A program made the translations under genes and the position numbers. DNA of 46,599 nt, from assembly GCA_963575745.1 (NCBI GenBank), contig CAUYUJ010020722.1:105001-151599 (forward strand), read 5' to 3'. The notes beneath the pieces were generated by a model. That model saw only the letters and a program-made list of their open reading frames with translations. It ran no database searches and was not told the DNA's origin. Numbering within the stretch: position 1 is the first letter of the stretch; each line of letters begins with the position of its first letter. Of the stretch, positions 1 to 9,812 are shown piece by piece. The DNA is from Prorocentrum cordatum (lineage: Eukaryota; Sar; Dinophyceae; Prorocentrales; Prorocentraceae).

Positions 1-111
1 ACGATGATGAAAATGCTGATGTTGATGATGTTGATGACGATGATGATGCTTCTGATGATGACGATGCTGCTGATGCTGATGATGCTCATGATGATGATGA
101 TGATGATGATC

Positions 112-145
<34 letters not shown>

Positions 146-545
146 CCATGACCACGATGAGGATGATGATGCTACTGCTGATAATGATGATGCTGTTGCT
201 GCTGATGATGATGACGAGGATGGTGCTGCTGCTGTTGATGACGATGACGATGACGATGACGACGATGACGATGATGATGATGACGATGATGATGATGATG
301 ATGCTGATGATGATGATGATGATGCTGATTATGATGCTGCTGCTCATGCTGCTGATTATGATGAGTCTGCTGATCATGACGATGATTATGATCATGATGA
401 TAGTGATGATGATTACGATTATGACGATACTGTTCCTGATGATGACGATGTTGATAATGTTGATGAGGATGATGCTGCTGATGAGGAGGAGGAGGAAGAC
501 GAGGAATTTGACCAGAAAGATGATGAGGAACATGATGATGAGGAT
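1..545. repeat. Imperfect GAT/ATG trinucleotide array
   Basis: The plus strand is an almost uninterrupted run of GAT, GAC and GCT triplets with many substitutions. It leaves an open plus-strand frame that reads as a methionine-rich, low-complexity string, which is a by-product of the repeat and not a gene. The array probably continues beyond the left edge of the window. Confidence 0.9.
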
Positions 546-567
546 GGTGGATGAGGATGAGGACGAG

Positions 568-573
568 GATGAG

Positions 574-612
<39 letters not shown>

Positions 613-645
613 CAGTAGTAGTAGTAGTAGCAGGAGGAGGAGGAC
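568..645. repeat. TAG/GCA trinucleotide microsatellite
   Basis: About 20 AGT units with occasional AGC variants pass directly into GGA units. This is a separate array from the GAT tract to its left, because the repeated triplet changes abruptly. Confidence 0.85.
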
Positions 646-744
646 TCGGGGTTCTACGTTTATTGGGCGCTTTAACCCCGTTTGCGGGACCTGCTTCCGG
701 GTTGCACCACCCTGTACCGATGATGCGAAGACAAGGCCCTCTCC

Positions 745-1035
745 ATGAAAGAAACGCTCAAGGAGGCCATAGAGGAAGGAACATAACAGCTGCGGCGTCA
801 GCGAGAGGCCGCAGAGCGAGAAGTGTCAGACGAAGAGGCAAGTGCCGCCAAAACGAGGGAGGAACGTTCCGAAGCACTACAGATGGCCGTCCGTGAACTC
901 AGGGCCAAGAACCAGGCTCAAGCACGTTCCATTATGACGGGCGAGCTTCGAGCGCTGGAACGGGAAGAGCTCCAGAAGGAGGAACTGGTAAAAGAGCATG
1001 ATAAACAGGATGCCGCCGAGTTTGAAGTGAAGTAG
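745..1035 (+). pseudogene. Coiled-coil protein fragment with internal TAA
   Basis: From an ATG at 745 the frame reads a short charged peptide, meets TAA at 784-786, then continues in the same frame for 82 codons to TAG at 1033-1035. Both sides of the stop have the same character: rich in E, K, R, A and Q, few hydrophobics, heptad-like spacing (for example ETLKEAIEEG before it and ALEREELQKEELVKEHDKQD after it). This is what one long coiled coil interrupted by a stop would look like. No family was recognised. The stop makes a decayed gene or a separate 3' exon equally possible. No splice site or start context was identified. Confidence 0.4.
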
Positions 1036-2606
1036 GGGAGCAGGAGCGGCTATAAGGTCAATGACATAATCATATCATCATAACAATCTTAGATGACAAT
1101 ACCAGCAATGATCAGACTAGCAGTGCTAGAAACAACACGAACAGTAATCATGATAAGAAGAGAAGCCGCAAGACTGGCAAGGGCCGCCGAAACTACAGCA
1201 GCCGAGGCAGCGGCCGCGGCAGTTGCGGTCGACGAGCTGCGAGACGCCCGGCCGAGCAGCCCGGAGCGCCCCCGGGCGCCGGGACGCTGCTCGGAGCCTC
1301 TCCCGGTCGGGCGCCGGGGCTCGGCTCCTGCCCCGCGCCGGGAAGAAAGCAGGACGGGTCTGTCACCAGCCTCGAACGTATCCCTATCCGTAAGATTGAC
1401 ACGCCAAAAGGCGATGACAGTCTTAGGGATTCGCCCTCAAAAAGTAAGAGAACCCCTAAGATTGGCGTCGTGATGAGGAGATGCCCAGCATAGGGATAGG
1501 GATATGTTCCAGGCTGGGAAGTCTGGAGCCGGCGGAGCAGGGCCCGGCGCCAGGGCTGGAGGGGGTGGGGGCGATGAGGATCCTGCCTGCTCTGGGTGGG
1601 GCAAGAATCGCCCCCCCCCCCCTCTGAATCCGCCCGGGGGGGGGCTGGGCACGTGCTGTCGGATTGGGTGGAGGGGGGCTTGGAGGAAGAGGAGGAGGAG
1701 GGGGAGGAGGATGGAGGAGGTCGGGATTGGGCAGGCTCAGTCAGGAGGATAACAGCCCCCCCCTCCCTTGATAGAAGAAATGCCATCCATATGGTGGCCA
1801 GTGGAAGCCGCCAAGCGTCCCTGTGGCAGGGAGGCAGGGCGGAGGTGGCCCCCACCTGGCCCTGGCGGTCCCGGGCAGGAGGATCGGACCCTGGAGGATG
1901 TGGTGGTCCTCGGGGCGGTGGCGGGTCAGACATGCCTGGTGGTGGCCGGCGCGGGGATGGATCCGGCCCGCCTGAATCGGGGGCAACGATAGGGGGGGGA
2001 ATAGGCACAGGGGGGACGCATCGACCTCCGAGCGCCCATTGATCGCCAATAGGTGCCCTTGTGTCCCGTGCCTCGCGGCACGTGCCTTCATACACTCCTG
2101 TGGCGATGTGGCCCTCGGAAGGGCCTTGTGTCCTCTCGCGTGTCCTGTCCAATCAAGGCCGACTGTATGGGTGTGCTCTTTCCTTGCATGCTTCCCGTCG
2201 GCCGAGCAGATTTGTGGTGAGCTTCGGAGGCCTCCGCGGGCCCCGCGGGCCAAGCCTCCCAGGGGCCTCCATGTCCTTGTCCAGCATGGCAGCATCCACA
2301 GTTGTATCAGGTGTCTGAGGGCTGTGGGACCTGACTCCGCCTCCCCCATCCAATGTGAAGATTTGGATCCCGCCCTTGCCGCCCTCCTTCAGGGAGGGGG
2401 CGGGTGAGCACCACAAGCTTCATTGGGCTCGGGAGGAGGAGCCTGATCTGCCTGTTACTTTCTATGTTTCATGTGGTGGTTTTGCCTCGTGTCAGGGCGG
2501 CGGTGGCAAACTTGCCCGAGCACCAAGGAGAGCTCGGGGCGATCGGAGCTCTTGAGGGGCTTTCTGCCTGGGACCAATTCCAGACTCGGCCAGTCCTTCA
2601 AGGGCG
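1036..2606. other. Intergenic, no gene recognised
   Basis: GC-rich sequence with G and C homopolymers and a short GGA-like patch at 1680-1720. Open frames on both strands are proline/glycine/arginine-rich without recognisable motifs. A family D repeat lies at about 1985-2060. Confidence 0.6.
1985..2060. repeat. Dispersed repeat family D, copy 1
   Basis: A G-run followed by a block containing CGCATCGACC and CCCATTGATCGCC. The same order occurs at 7588-7640 and, with an element inserted nearby, at 14650-14705. Related CGATCTATCG / CCAGG blocks occur at 7845-7915 and 14930-14985. Boundaries are not resolved. Confidence 0.55.
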
Positions 2607-2762
2607 CCCTCGAGGGCGCGAAGTTATTCGCGCTTCGCGGTTCGGCTCCGATTCCTCATCCTCCTCCTCCTCCTCCTCCTCCTCCTTTTCCCCCCTGGGA
2701 GGCGGCGCGAGAGCGCGAAGTTAGTCGCGCTTCGCGTTTCGCGCAGCGCGAAGCGCGAAGCT
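2607..2762. repeat. Dispersed repeat family N, copy 1
   Basis: The block begins with GAGGGCGCGAAGTTATTCGC, has a TCC tract at 2644-2690, and ends in a strongly self-complementary stretch built from GCGCTTCGCG and GCGAAGCGCGAAG. The same order with a related pyrimidine core occurs at 32991-33144. The right part could fold into a GC-rich hairpin. Confidence 0.65.
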
Positions 2763-2942
2763 GGGAGCCCTTGCCTTCCCTCTCTCGTCTCTGCCCTCGT
2801 TTCCCCTTCCGCCCCCTCCGCCCCCTCGCTGCCTCCTCTGTGGCCGGGCCGTCTCTCCGTGAGTCGTCCCCTGTGCCTTGCTGCCGTGGCACGCTGCTCG
2901 TTCAGGGAGCGGCAGGCGTGCGCGAGTCGCCGAGTCGCTGAA

Positions 2943-3113
2943 AAGGAGGAGGGGGAGGAGGGAGGAGGGGGAGGAGGAGGAGGAGGAGGAGGAGGAGGAG
3001 GAGGAGGAGACACAGGAAAATAAGGAGGAGGAGGAGGAGAAGCAGGAGGAGGAGGAGGTGGAGGAGGAGGGGGAGGTTGAGGAGGAGGAGGAGGAGGAGG
3101 AGGAGGAGGCGGA
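2943..3113. repeat. (GGA)n microsatellite
   Basis: A homopurine plus strand of GGA with GAA, GTG and GGG interruptions. Frames through it read as poly-E, poly-G or poly-R on plus and poly-P, poly-S or poly-L on minus; none is a gene. Confidence 0.9.
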
Positions 3114-3424
3114 TTAGCACGGGCTGACATTTGGGTTCAATATTGGATTTCCCGTTCGCTGATCCCCTGGGGTATGGCTGTGCGAAGGGGGGGTCCAAAT
3201 CATGACCCAAAACTGGGGAGGGTACAGATCCAACGGTCCTGGCAACGCCAGCAGCGACGCAGGGGCCGAAAACACGCTCTCCTGCAGGCAGATTTCCTAC
3301 TGGTCCGATTGCTGGTCCTCCTTACCCTCCCTTTTCACCCCTCAGCCCTTCTTAGCGATCCCTGGATCTGGGCTCCTAGGGGGCGGCATCCCGAAGGGAA
3401 GTGAACTTGCTGGGGCAGAGGTCC

Positions 3425-3866
3425 ACTAAGACGCGTGGGCCAATGCATGCCAACGCCTGCCAATGCATAAACGCATGCCAATGCATGCAAATGCATGCCA
3501 ACGCATGCCAACGCATGCCAATACATGCCAACGCATGCCAATGCATGCCAATTCATGCCAATGCACGCCAACGCATGCCAATGCGTGCCAACGCATGCCA
3601 ATGCATGCCAACGCATGCCAATGCATGTCAATGCATGCCAACGCATGCCAACGCACGCCAGTGCATGCCAATGCATGCCAATGCATGCCAATTCATGCCA
3701 ATGCACGCCAACGCATGCCAATGCGTGCCAACGCATTCCAAGGCATGCCAACGCATGTCAACGCACGCCAGTGCATGCCAATGCATTCCACTGCATGTCA
3801 ATGCATGCCAATGCGTGCCAGCGCATGCTAACACATGCCCACGCATGCCAACGCATGACAATGCAT
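3425..3866. repeat. 10-bp minisatellite CATGCCAACG
   Basis: About 43 units of a decamer CATGCCAAYG with few substitutions (for example a gcatgtca or attcatgc variant). Because 10 is not a multiple of 3, each of the three plus frames reads the same 10-residue peptide cycle (such as MPTHANACQC). All three plus frames, and the minus frames, are open across the array. No start context or flanking coding sequence supports translation. Confidence 0.95.
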
Positions 3867-4765
3867 CGGTGGGGCCCCAGCATGAGGGGTCAGGGCGTGA
3901 GGGGCCGAAGCCCCAGCATGAGGGGGTCAACGCTTGAAGGACCAATGCTCCAACATGAGAGGGTCAACGCATGAAGGGCCAGCCAAGGCCCCAGGATGAG
4001 GAGTCCGGGCATGAGGGGCCGAAGCCCCGACATGAGGGGGTCAACGCATGAAAGGCGAATGCCCCAGCATGAGGGCGTCAACGCATGAGGGGCCAGCCAA
4101 GGCCCCAGCATGAGCGGGTCAGCGCATGAGGGGCCGAACCCGCGGCATGAGGGGTTAACGCATGAAGGGCCAATGCCCCAGCACGAGGGGGGCAACATGA
4201 GGGGCCGAAGCCTGGGCATGAGGGATCACAGCATGAAGGACCAATGTCTCAGCATGAGGGGGTCAACGCATGAGGGGCCAGCCGAGGCCCCAGCAAGAGG
4301 GGACAGGGCATGAGGGGCCGACCGAAGCCCCAGCATGAATGAGGGGTCAACGCATGAAGGGCCAATGCCCCAGCATGAGGGGGTCAACGCATGAGGGGCC
4401 AACCAAGGCCCCAGCATGAGCGGGTCAGCGCATGAGGGACCGAAGCCCCGGCATGAGGGGTCAGCGCATGAAGGGCCAATGGCCCAGCATGGGCGGGTCA
4501 GCGTATGAGGGGCCGAAGCCTGGGCATGAGGGGTCAGGGCATGAGGGGCCACTGCCCCAGCATGAGGGGGTCAACGCATGAGAGACCAGACAAGGCTCCA
4601 GCATGGAAGGGCTAGGGCATGAGGGGCCGAAGCCCAGGCATGAGGGGTCAACGCATGAAGGGCCAATGCCCCATCATGAGGGGTCAACCCATGAGGGGCC
4701 AGCCAAGGCCCCAGCATGAGGGGTCAGGGCATGAGGGGCCGAAGCCTCAACATGAGGGGTTAAAA
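3867..4765. repeat. GC-rich minisatellite with GGGGCC foldbacks
   Basis: Alternating blocks of CATGAGGGGTCAACGCATGA and AGGGGCCGAAGCCCCAG, each with a small GGGGCC/GGCCCC hairpin. The variant block GGCCAGCCAAGGCCCCAG recurs at about 3976, 4089, 4274, 4395, 4570 and 4697, giving a higher-order spacing of 113-185 bp. It follows the 10-bp array directly and shares its CATG core. Confidence 0.85.
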
Positions 4766-4784
4766 ACGTCAGGATGTTTCCTGG

Positions 4785-5075
4785 CTACCGCCCCTCCCGA
4801 CCCCCATAGGGGAGTCAATCCCTGGCTAACGCCGGTCGTGCAGCAGTCCTGGCTGATGCCAGTCGTGCAGCGGCAGCTGAATTATGAGCTTCTTCAACCC
4901 CCCTGAACTGAGTGCTGGCTAACGCCAGTCGTGCAGCAGTCCTGGTGAACGCCAGTCCTGCGAACGCAATCCGAATTCGGGTTGGCCCCCCCGAACCCAC
5001 CCCTTGATTCCTGGATGACGCCAGTCGTGCAGCAGGCCTGGTTAGCACCAGACATGCGGGAGCCTGCTGAATTAA
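4785..5075. repeat. Degenerate CTGGCTAACGCCAGTCGTGC repeat
   Basis: Units of about 27 bp built on CTGGCTAACGCCAGTCGTGC followed by AGCAGTC recur at 4822, 4850, 4915, 4940 and 5010, separated by unique stretches. No reading frame is maintained across the units. Confidence 0.65.
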
Positions 5076-5209
5076 GCCTTTGTCGCCTCGACCCCCACTC
5101 CCTGGCATTCGTGGTCCGGGTGCTCGTCGGACCCCAGAAAGGGCCCTTAAAGGCTGCCCGGTGCGTCCCCGACCACTTCGAGTACCAAGGAGGCTGGGGG
5201 TCATCGGCA

Positions 5210-5345
5210 CGGGGTGGAGGAGGAGGAGGAGGATGAAGGAGGAGGATGAGGAAGAGGAACAGGGGCAGGAGGAGGAGGTGGAGGAGGACGAGGAAGAGGA
5301 GGAGAAGGAAGATGAGGAGGAGGAGGAGGAAGAGGAGGAGGCACA
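5210..5345. repeat. (GGA)n microsatellite
   Basis: Homopurine plus-strand tract of GGA and GAA units with a few T and C interruptions. Confidence 0.9.
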
Positions 5346-5960
5346 ATAAGAAACAGTCCAATCATACTAATACTACTGATACTCTTAATACTATGAATCA
5401 CATTAGTGATACTAAGGCGGTGACTAGCAATGAACATATTTTTTGACTTGTAGCAATAAGAGTAATACGACTAATCTTAATAATAGCTTGTCAAATAATG
5501 CGAGTACTACTATGTGTAAGACGAGTACGACTAATAACTAATACACATCAGATACGAACACGACGGCTAATACTCATACTAAAAATAACCGTACTAATCA
5601 TAATAATAATACTGTTAGGAAGAATAAAATATTACGAACAAAACACTGATGCGAATCTGACTGATACGAATAATAATACATAGCATAGCTAGACACATGA
5701 TTCTAATACTACTACTAATAAGACGAACACGCATGATAATAACACTACTCATAACCCTACTGATAACCAAACTCCCACACTACGAGGAGTAATATGACGA
5801 ATGCCAATAATAAGACGAGTGCGAAAACTATTACGACTGCTAATACTAGTAATACTAGTACTCATAATCGCAACCATAATACTCATAAGCATACGCGTAC
5901 TAATACTACGAAAAATAAGAATACTAACGCTAATAAGAGTCATACTGCTACTCGTACTAG
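5346..5960. repeat. AT-rich degenerate ACT/AAT triplet region
   Basis: In sharp contrast to its surroundings this segment is A/T-rich and built of triplets such as AAT, ACT, ACG and CAT in a loose three-base rhythm (repeated aatacta and taataag words). It looks like an old, heavily mutated trinucleotide array. No gene is seen; the open frames are N/T/K-rich low complexity. Confidence 0.6.
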
Positions 5961-6192
5961 TAATAAGAATCAGAAGAGGAGGAGGAGCTGGAGGAGGAGG
6001 AGGAGGAGCAGGAGGAGGAGGAGGAGGAGGAGGAAGAGGAGGAGCAGCTCAGGGGCANNNNNNNNNNNNNNNNNNNNNNNNNNNNNNNNNNNNNNNNNNN
6101 NNNNNNNNNNNNNNNNNNNNNNNNNNNNNNNNNNNNNNNNNNNNNNNNNNNNNNNNNGAGGAGGAGGAGGAGGAGGAGGAGGAGGAGGAGGA
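5961..6192. repeat. (GGA)n tract interrupted by assembly gap
   Basis: GGA units occur at 5976-6050 and again at 6158-6192. Positions 6058-6157 are exactly 100 N, the usual placeholder for a scaffold gap of unknown size. The gap lies inside the microsatellite, as expected when such arrays defeat assembly. Confidence 0.95.
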
Positions 6193-6315
6193 GGAAGAAG
6201 AGGGGGTCCGTCGGAACCAGTGCGAGCCGTGGTTCGCTACGAACGTGGGGGGCAGCACCGGGCAGCATTGGTGGGCCGAGGCCAAGCCAGTTTTGCGAGC
6301 AGCACGCAGGCGGCC

Positions 6316-6960
6316 ATGCATGCTGCGAACCTTTATCAGGGCAGCGGGAAGCCTGCTGCGATGCCAGTGGGGGAAGATGCGGGCTCCGATTTCGCCGTGG
6401 TCGAGGTCATCCGAAACGCAGTGTGGAGCTTCCTCAACGGCGAGGACGAGGACGAGGACGAGGATGAAAACGCATACGACGCCACCTCCGAAAGCGAGGG
6501 CCAGGACGAGAACGCGGATGTGCAGCAGCTGCAGGAGGTGCCAGCGCAGCCCGAGCCGCCCGACGGCGTCGCGCGCTGGCAGCCCCAGGCGCCGCTGTCT
6601 CAGCAGGAGGCGAGGCGGAGGACTGGACTGCACGCACGAGCGGCCCTTCGCTGGGGTGGCCTTTGGCGCTGGCCCACCGGGGGCCCCCCGATCGCCGAGC
6701 GCGGTGCGACAGCAGCGGCCTGCGCTCTTGGATTCGGCCGCCTCGCGCCCCCCTTGGCCCGCGCACCGAGGGCCACCCCCTGCCCAGGGCAGGCCCGCGT
6801 GCAGCCGAAGGACCCTGGTGACCGCCCACTTCCCGAAGCGGGCCTCGGACGACGAGCTCCGCCTCGCGTTCGACGCGCTGCTCGGGGGGGCCGCCGTGGC
6901 CCGCTGCTCCGTCAAGCGCTACGCCGGCGGCAACGCGTACTATGCGTTCCTCGAGTTCAG
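6316..6960 (+). CDS. RRM RNA-binding protein, 5' exon(s)
   Basis: The protein contains an RNA recognition motif and is therefore likely to bind RNA; its pathway is unknown. From ATG 6316 the frame reads a non-repetitive stretch (VIRNAVWSFLNGEDEDEDED), then an acidic/glutamine-proline linker to about 6600. The reading then has to move by one base between 6600 and 6640, where an indel or unrecognised intron must lie. It continues through a proline-rich segment into the RRM at 6809-6960: beta1 TLVTAHFP, helix SDDELRLAFDAL, beta2 VARCSVKRY and RNP1-like NAYYAFLEF. The exon ends TTCAG before GTCGGT, a good donor. The domain is completed by the exon at 7257. The true start is unsure, because the open frame runs back to the GGA tract and gap; ATG 6361 is an alternative. 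Confidence 0.65.
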
Positions 6961-7256
6961 GTCGGTGGCGAGCGAGGGGGGGGAGCGAGAAGGAGAAGGG
7001 CCTCTCAGGGGGCGGTCGGACTTCTCAGAAGCCCTCGCGCCTTCTGAGAAGCTTTCCGCGTCTTCGGGGAAGGTTTACGTGGAACACTTCTCAGACGTCC
7101 TCCTCCTCCTCCTCCTCCTCCTCCTCCTCCTCTTCCTCCTCCTCCTCCTCCTCCTCCTCCCCCTCCTCCCCGTCCTCCCCTGCTCCCCTCTCCCTCCAAG
7201 CCTTCTGAGAAGGCCTTCGTTTTCCCACTTCCCCCCCTGCTCTCGCCGCCAACCAG
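6961..7256 (+). other. Predicted GT-AG intron with TCC tract
   Basis: The intron has donor CAG/GTCGGT and acceptor CCAACCAG/GG. Removing these 296 bases joins the two halves of an RRM in frame. Inside are two or three foldback words of the type CTTCTCAGAAG/CTTCTGAGAAG (7018-7055, 7085-7097, 7201-7212) and a TCC microsatellite at 7098-7170. The pyrimidine-rich stretch before the acceptor is a suitable polypyrimidine tract. Confidence 0.65.
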
Positions 7257-7324
7257 GGATCGGGAGACCGCGGGTCGCGCCCTCGCGGCCTGTGAGCACG
7301 GCCTGGTGGTGATGGAGGACTCTG
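7257..7324 (+). CDS. RRM RNA-binding protein, following exon
   Basis: After the split AGG codon the exon reads DRETAGRALAACEHGLVVME. This supplies exactly the second helix and the fourth strand missing from the upstream half-domain, so the spliced product has the usual beta-alpha-beta-beta-alpha-beta order and spacing of an RRM. The frame runs into the mobile element that begins at 7325, right after the 8-base word GAGGACTC (7315-7322), which is repeated on the far side at 7536-7543. Whether the gene continues past the insertion is unknown. Without splicing of the insertion the frame would end downstream in G-rich repeat sequence, at a stop near 7623. Confidence 0.6.
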
Positions 7325-7535
7325 TCAGGGAGTGGACAAAAACACACACAGACGCAATGAATCGTCGGTTCCCAGGAAGATCGTTGGGAAAATATGGGGG
7401 GGGGGAAACAGAAACATCGACAACATGTGGGAAGTGTGTGTGTGGGGGGGGGAGACGAACACCCAGAAAATATGGAAAACAGCGGGGAGTCCTGGGATGT
7501 GTGTCTATCTATTGTATGTACCGGGGCCCCTTTAA
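7325..7535 (+). mobile_element. Family A inverted-repeat element, divergent copy A1
   Basis: A 211-bp diverged relative of the 163-bp family A (ACACACAGAC block, two AAAATATGG blocks, TGTGTGTCTATCT block, pyrimidine CCCCTTTA end), in the same plus orientation as all other copies. It is longer because of G-runs and extra sequence. GAGGACTC at 7315-7322 and 7536-7543 forms a flanking direct repeat, offset by two bases on the left from the TCAGG end. It sits inside the RRM exon. Confidence 0.7.
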
Positions 7536-7587
7536 GAGGACTCAAGTGCAGCGACAGGGGGTGGGGGCAGGGACAGGGTCCGGGGGG

Positions 7588-7640
7588 CGGGGGGGAACGC
7601 ATCGACCCCCACTCGCCCATTGATCGCCGAGAAGGGTCTG
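7588..7640. repeat. Dispersed repeat family D, copy 2
   Basis: A G-run followed by CGCATCGACCCCC, CTCGCCCATTGATCGCCGA; matches the blocks at 1985-2060 and 14650-14705. Confidence 0.55.
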
Positions 7641-7939
7641 ACATACAGTCGGGGCGCTGAAGAAGGAACTCTTCTCGTTCGGGAAGGGCTCAGTGTTCCT
7701 TAGTTGCTTTGCAGTTTGCCTCAGGAATTTCTTAGGCTTTCGATGGGAGATCGAAGTCTAACTTATGGAGCCAAGGGGCCGGGTTCCTTATTTAGGGTAG
7801 GGGTCCTTAGGTCAACGCCCCGACGGTAGTCCACCCCGCCCCGGAAGGTGTGGATTCGCCATTGGGGGCCCATCGCCGATCTATCGTCGACGGATGGCCG
7901 AGTCCAGGTCGACGTCCCCCCCCCTTCCTGAGCCAGTCC

Positions 7940-8616
7940 CCCACCTTGAGGAGGAGGAGGGGGAGGAGGAGGAGGAGGAGGAGGAGGAGGAGGAGGGAGG
8001 GGAGGAGGAGGGAGGAGGAGGAGGGGAGGAGGAGGGAGGAGGAGGAGGAGGGAGGAGGGAGGAGGGAGGGGGGAGGGAGGGAGGGAGGGAGGGAGGAGGA
8101 GGGAGGAGGAGGAGGATGAGGAGGAGGAGGAGGAGGAGGGAGGAGGAGGAGGAGGAGGAGGGAGGAGGGAGGAGGAGGAGGGAGGAGGGAGGAGGGAGGA
8201 GGGAGGAGGGAGGAGGAGGAGGGAGGAGGGAGGAGGGGAGGAGGGAGGAGGGAGGAGGGAGGAGGGAGGGGGGAGGAGAGGAGGAGGAGGGGAGGGAGGA
8301 GGGAGGAGGAGGGAGGAGGAGGGAGGAGGAGGGAGGAGGAGGAGGAGGAGGGAGGAGGGAGGAGGGAGGGAGGGAGGAGGAGGGGGGGAGGGAGGAGGGA
8401 GGAGGGAGGAGGGAGGAGGGAGGAGAGGAGGAGGGAGGAGGAGGAGGGAGGAGGAGAGGAGGAGGGAGGAGGAGGAGGAGGGAGGAGGGGGAGGAGGGAG
8501 GGAGGGAGGGAGGGAGGGAGGGAGGGAGGGAGGGAGGAGGAGGAGGAGGAGGAGGCGGAGGAGGAGGCGGAGGAGGAGGCGGAGGAGGAGGAGGAGGAGG
8601 AGGAGGAGGAGGAGGA
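7940..8616. repeat. Long (GGA)n / GGGA microsatellite
   Basis: About 680 bp of almost pure purine on the plus strand, mostly GGA with GGGA and, near 8500-8540, GGGA repeats. It has potential for triplex (H-DNA) or G-quadruplex structure. The very long open frames through it (poly-P/S/L on minus) are not genes. Its right end abuts the 3' end of the minus-strand LINE. Confidence 0.95.
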
Positions 8617-8660
8617 CGATTCTGCTGGATTCTGCTGCGGTCCCACACACGTGGGCAAAG

Positions 8661-9812
8661 CTAGTCACTGTTACCACTCGTGTCAGCGCCGAGCGACTCC
8701 TGCACACGAGACCCCACACCAAGAGCTCCTCTGAGCCGCTCGGCATCATTCCCTGCACTCTGCTGCTGACAACGCTCGGCGGCGGCGGCAAAAGCAGCAG
8801 CCGCACCCTCCTCCGGGCCCTCGGGTGGGGCACGGCGGGGGCGGTCCTCGGCGAGCGGCATGACAGCCGCCAGCTCCTCCGGGGCGGGCGATCGCTCGAC
8901 CGACCCGCATACCCATCCAGCATCAACATATCGGTTTCGGAACAATGTTCATGTCTGCAGTTCGCGGGACAAAGCCAGACCCTGTGCAGGAGGGTCTCGG
9001 GGCTCTCTCTACAGCGGGGGCAAAGCGGCGGGAAGGCGTGGCCCGCGGCAAGCTGCCTCTCACGAGTCCACTGGCCGCCCGCGACGACAGCGAGGTCTGC
9101 GGACCACTCATCGAACTTCGCTTTCTTGGCCAGGCGATTCAGCTCGATGGTGACAGTAGTCATGTCTGCACCTCCAGCCAAATCCTCCCCCGCGACATGG
9201 TGTGAAGCTTCCTCCCACTGTTGAGAACTGCAGTCGTTCATGAAGGCGCCGATCATGTCCTCAAAGTGCGCCGGCAGAGCAGTGCTGAAGTGGGTGTCGC
9301 CGAAGGAATGAAACAGCCAATCATTGATGGTGCCATTCGCCAAGGGCCCTGACCAAAGACTGTGGAACCCAGCCCACCTGCATCAAGGTAGCTTGAATGG
9401 CCGCGATCGGCCCACGTACATCAGTCCATTTGATCAGCTTCTTGGGTCCACGCAGCCCACTGCGAAACCCAGCAAGTCCTTTGGGCTACACCGCCCGAAT
9501 ACGCGCATGCAAACAGGGTTGAGAAAGCCACAGTGCCACCCATTCCTTAATCATCTGCTTCTTCAACTCGCTACCAGGATCTGCCGTGCCATACACCGCT
9601 TGAAGCACTGAAGATAAACATCGGCCTCTTTCCACACCAGCAATATTTGCAGCAGCATCCCTTCCCAACGCCAACAGAGACGACGGAGGGGTTCTCAATA
9701 TCTGATGGCCGAGTACCGCAGCAGTCAACGCGCCAGTGCTGAAGAGCTTCTTGGTGATAAGCCTGGTCCTCTCATCACTTTGCGCTGTCGCTTCCTGGCT
9801 TGAGCTCTCCAC
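8661..9812 (-). pseudogene. LINE-1 C-terminal part with CCHC zinc finger
   Basis: This is the region after the RT. It begins in a shifted frame at about 9770 (FSTGALTAAVLGHQILRTPP), continues to an amber stop at 9486-9488, and is open again beyond it (LIKWTDVRGPIAAIQATLMQ). It then needs a frame change near 9345 to enter NGTINDWLFHSFGDTHFSTA. A thumb-like segment is followed by WTRERQLAAGHAFPPLCPRC and on to HRVWLC, giving C-x2-C-x8-H-x4-C, the zinc-binding tail typical of these LINEs. A last shift near 8930 leads to a charged C-terminus ending at TAG 8661-8663. It would form one protein with the RT if repaired in thought. Each break is single-base scale, so some could be sequencing error, but the amber stop argues for real decay. 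Confidence 0.75.

Noticed and set aside
4-579. 191-codon methionine-rich open frame
   Set aside because: It is a translation of a GAT/ATG microsatellite; composition follows the repeat and no domain is present.
3335-3974. Histidine/cysteine-rich proteins on both strands
   Set aside because: All are readings of the 10-bp minisatellite; there is no flanking coding sequence.
3425-4765. CRISPR-like regular spacing in the CATG arrays
   Set aside because: Units are contiguous or share the same intervening words, so no variable spacers exist.
7763-9343. 526-codon minus-strand open frame
   Set aside because: Only its first 130 codons are LINE-1 tail; the remainder is the GGA microsatellite read as P/S/L.
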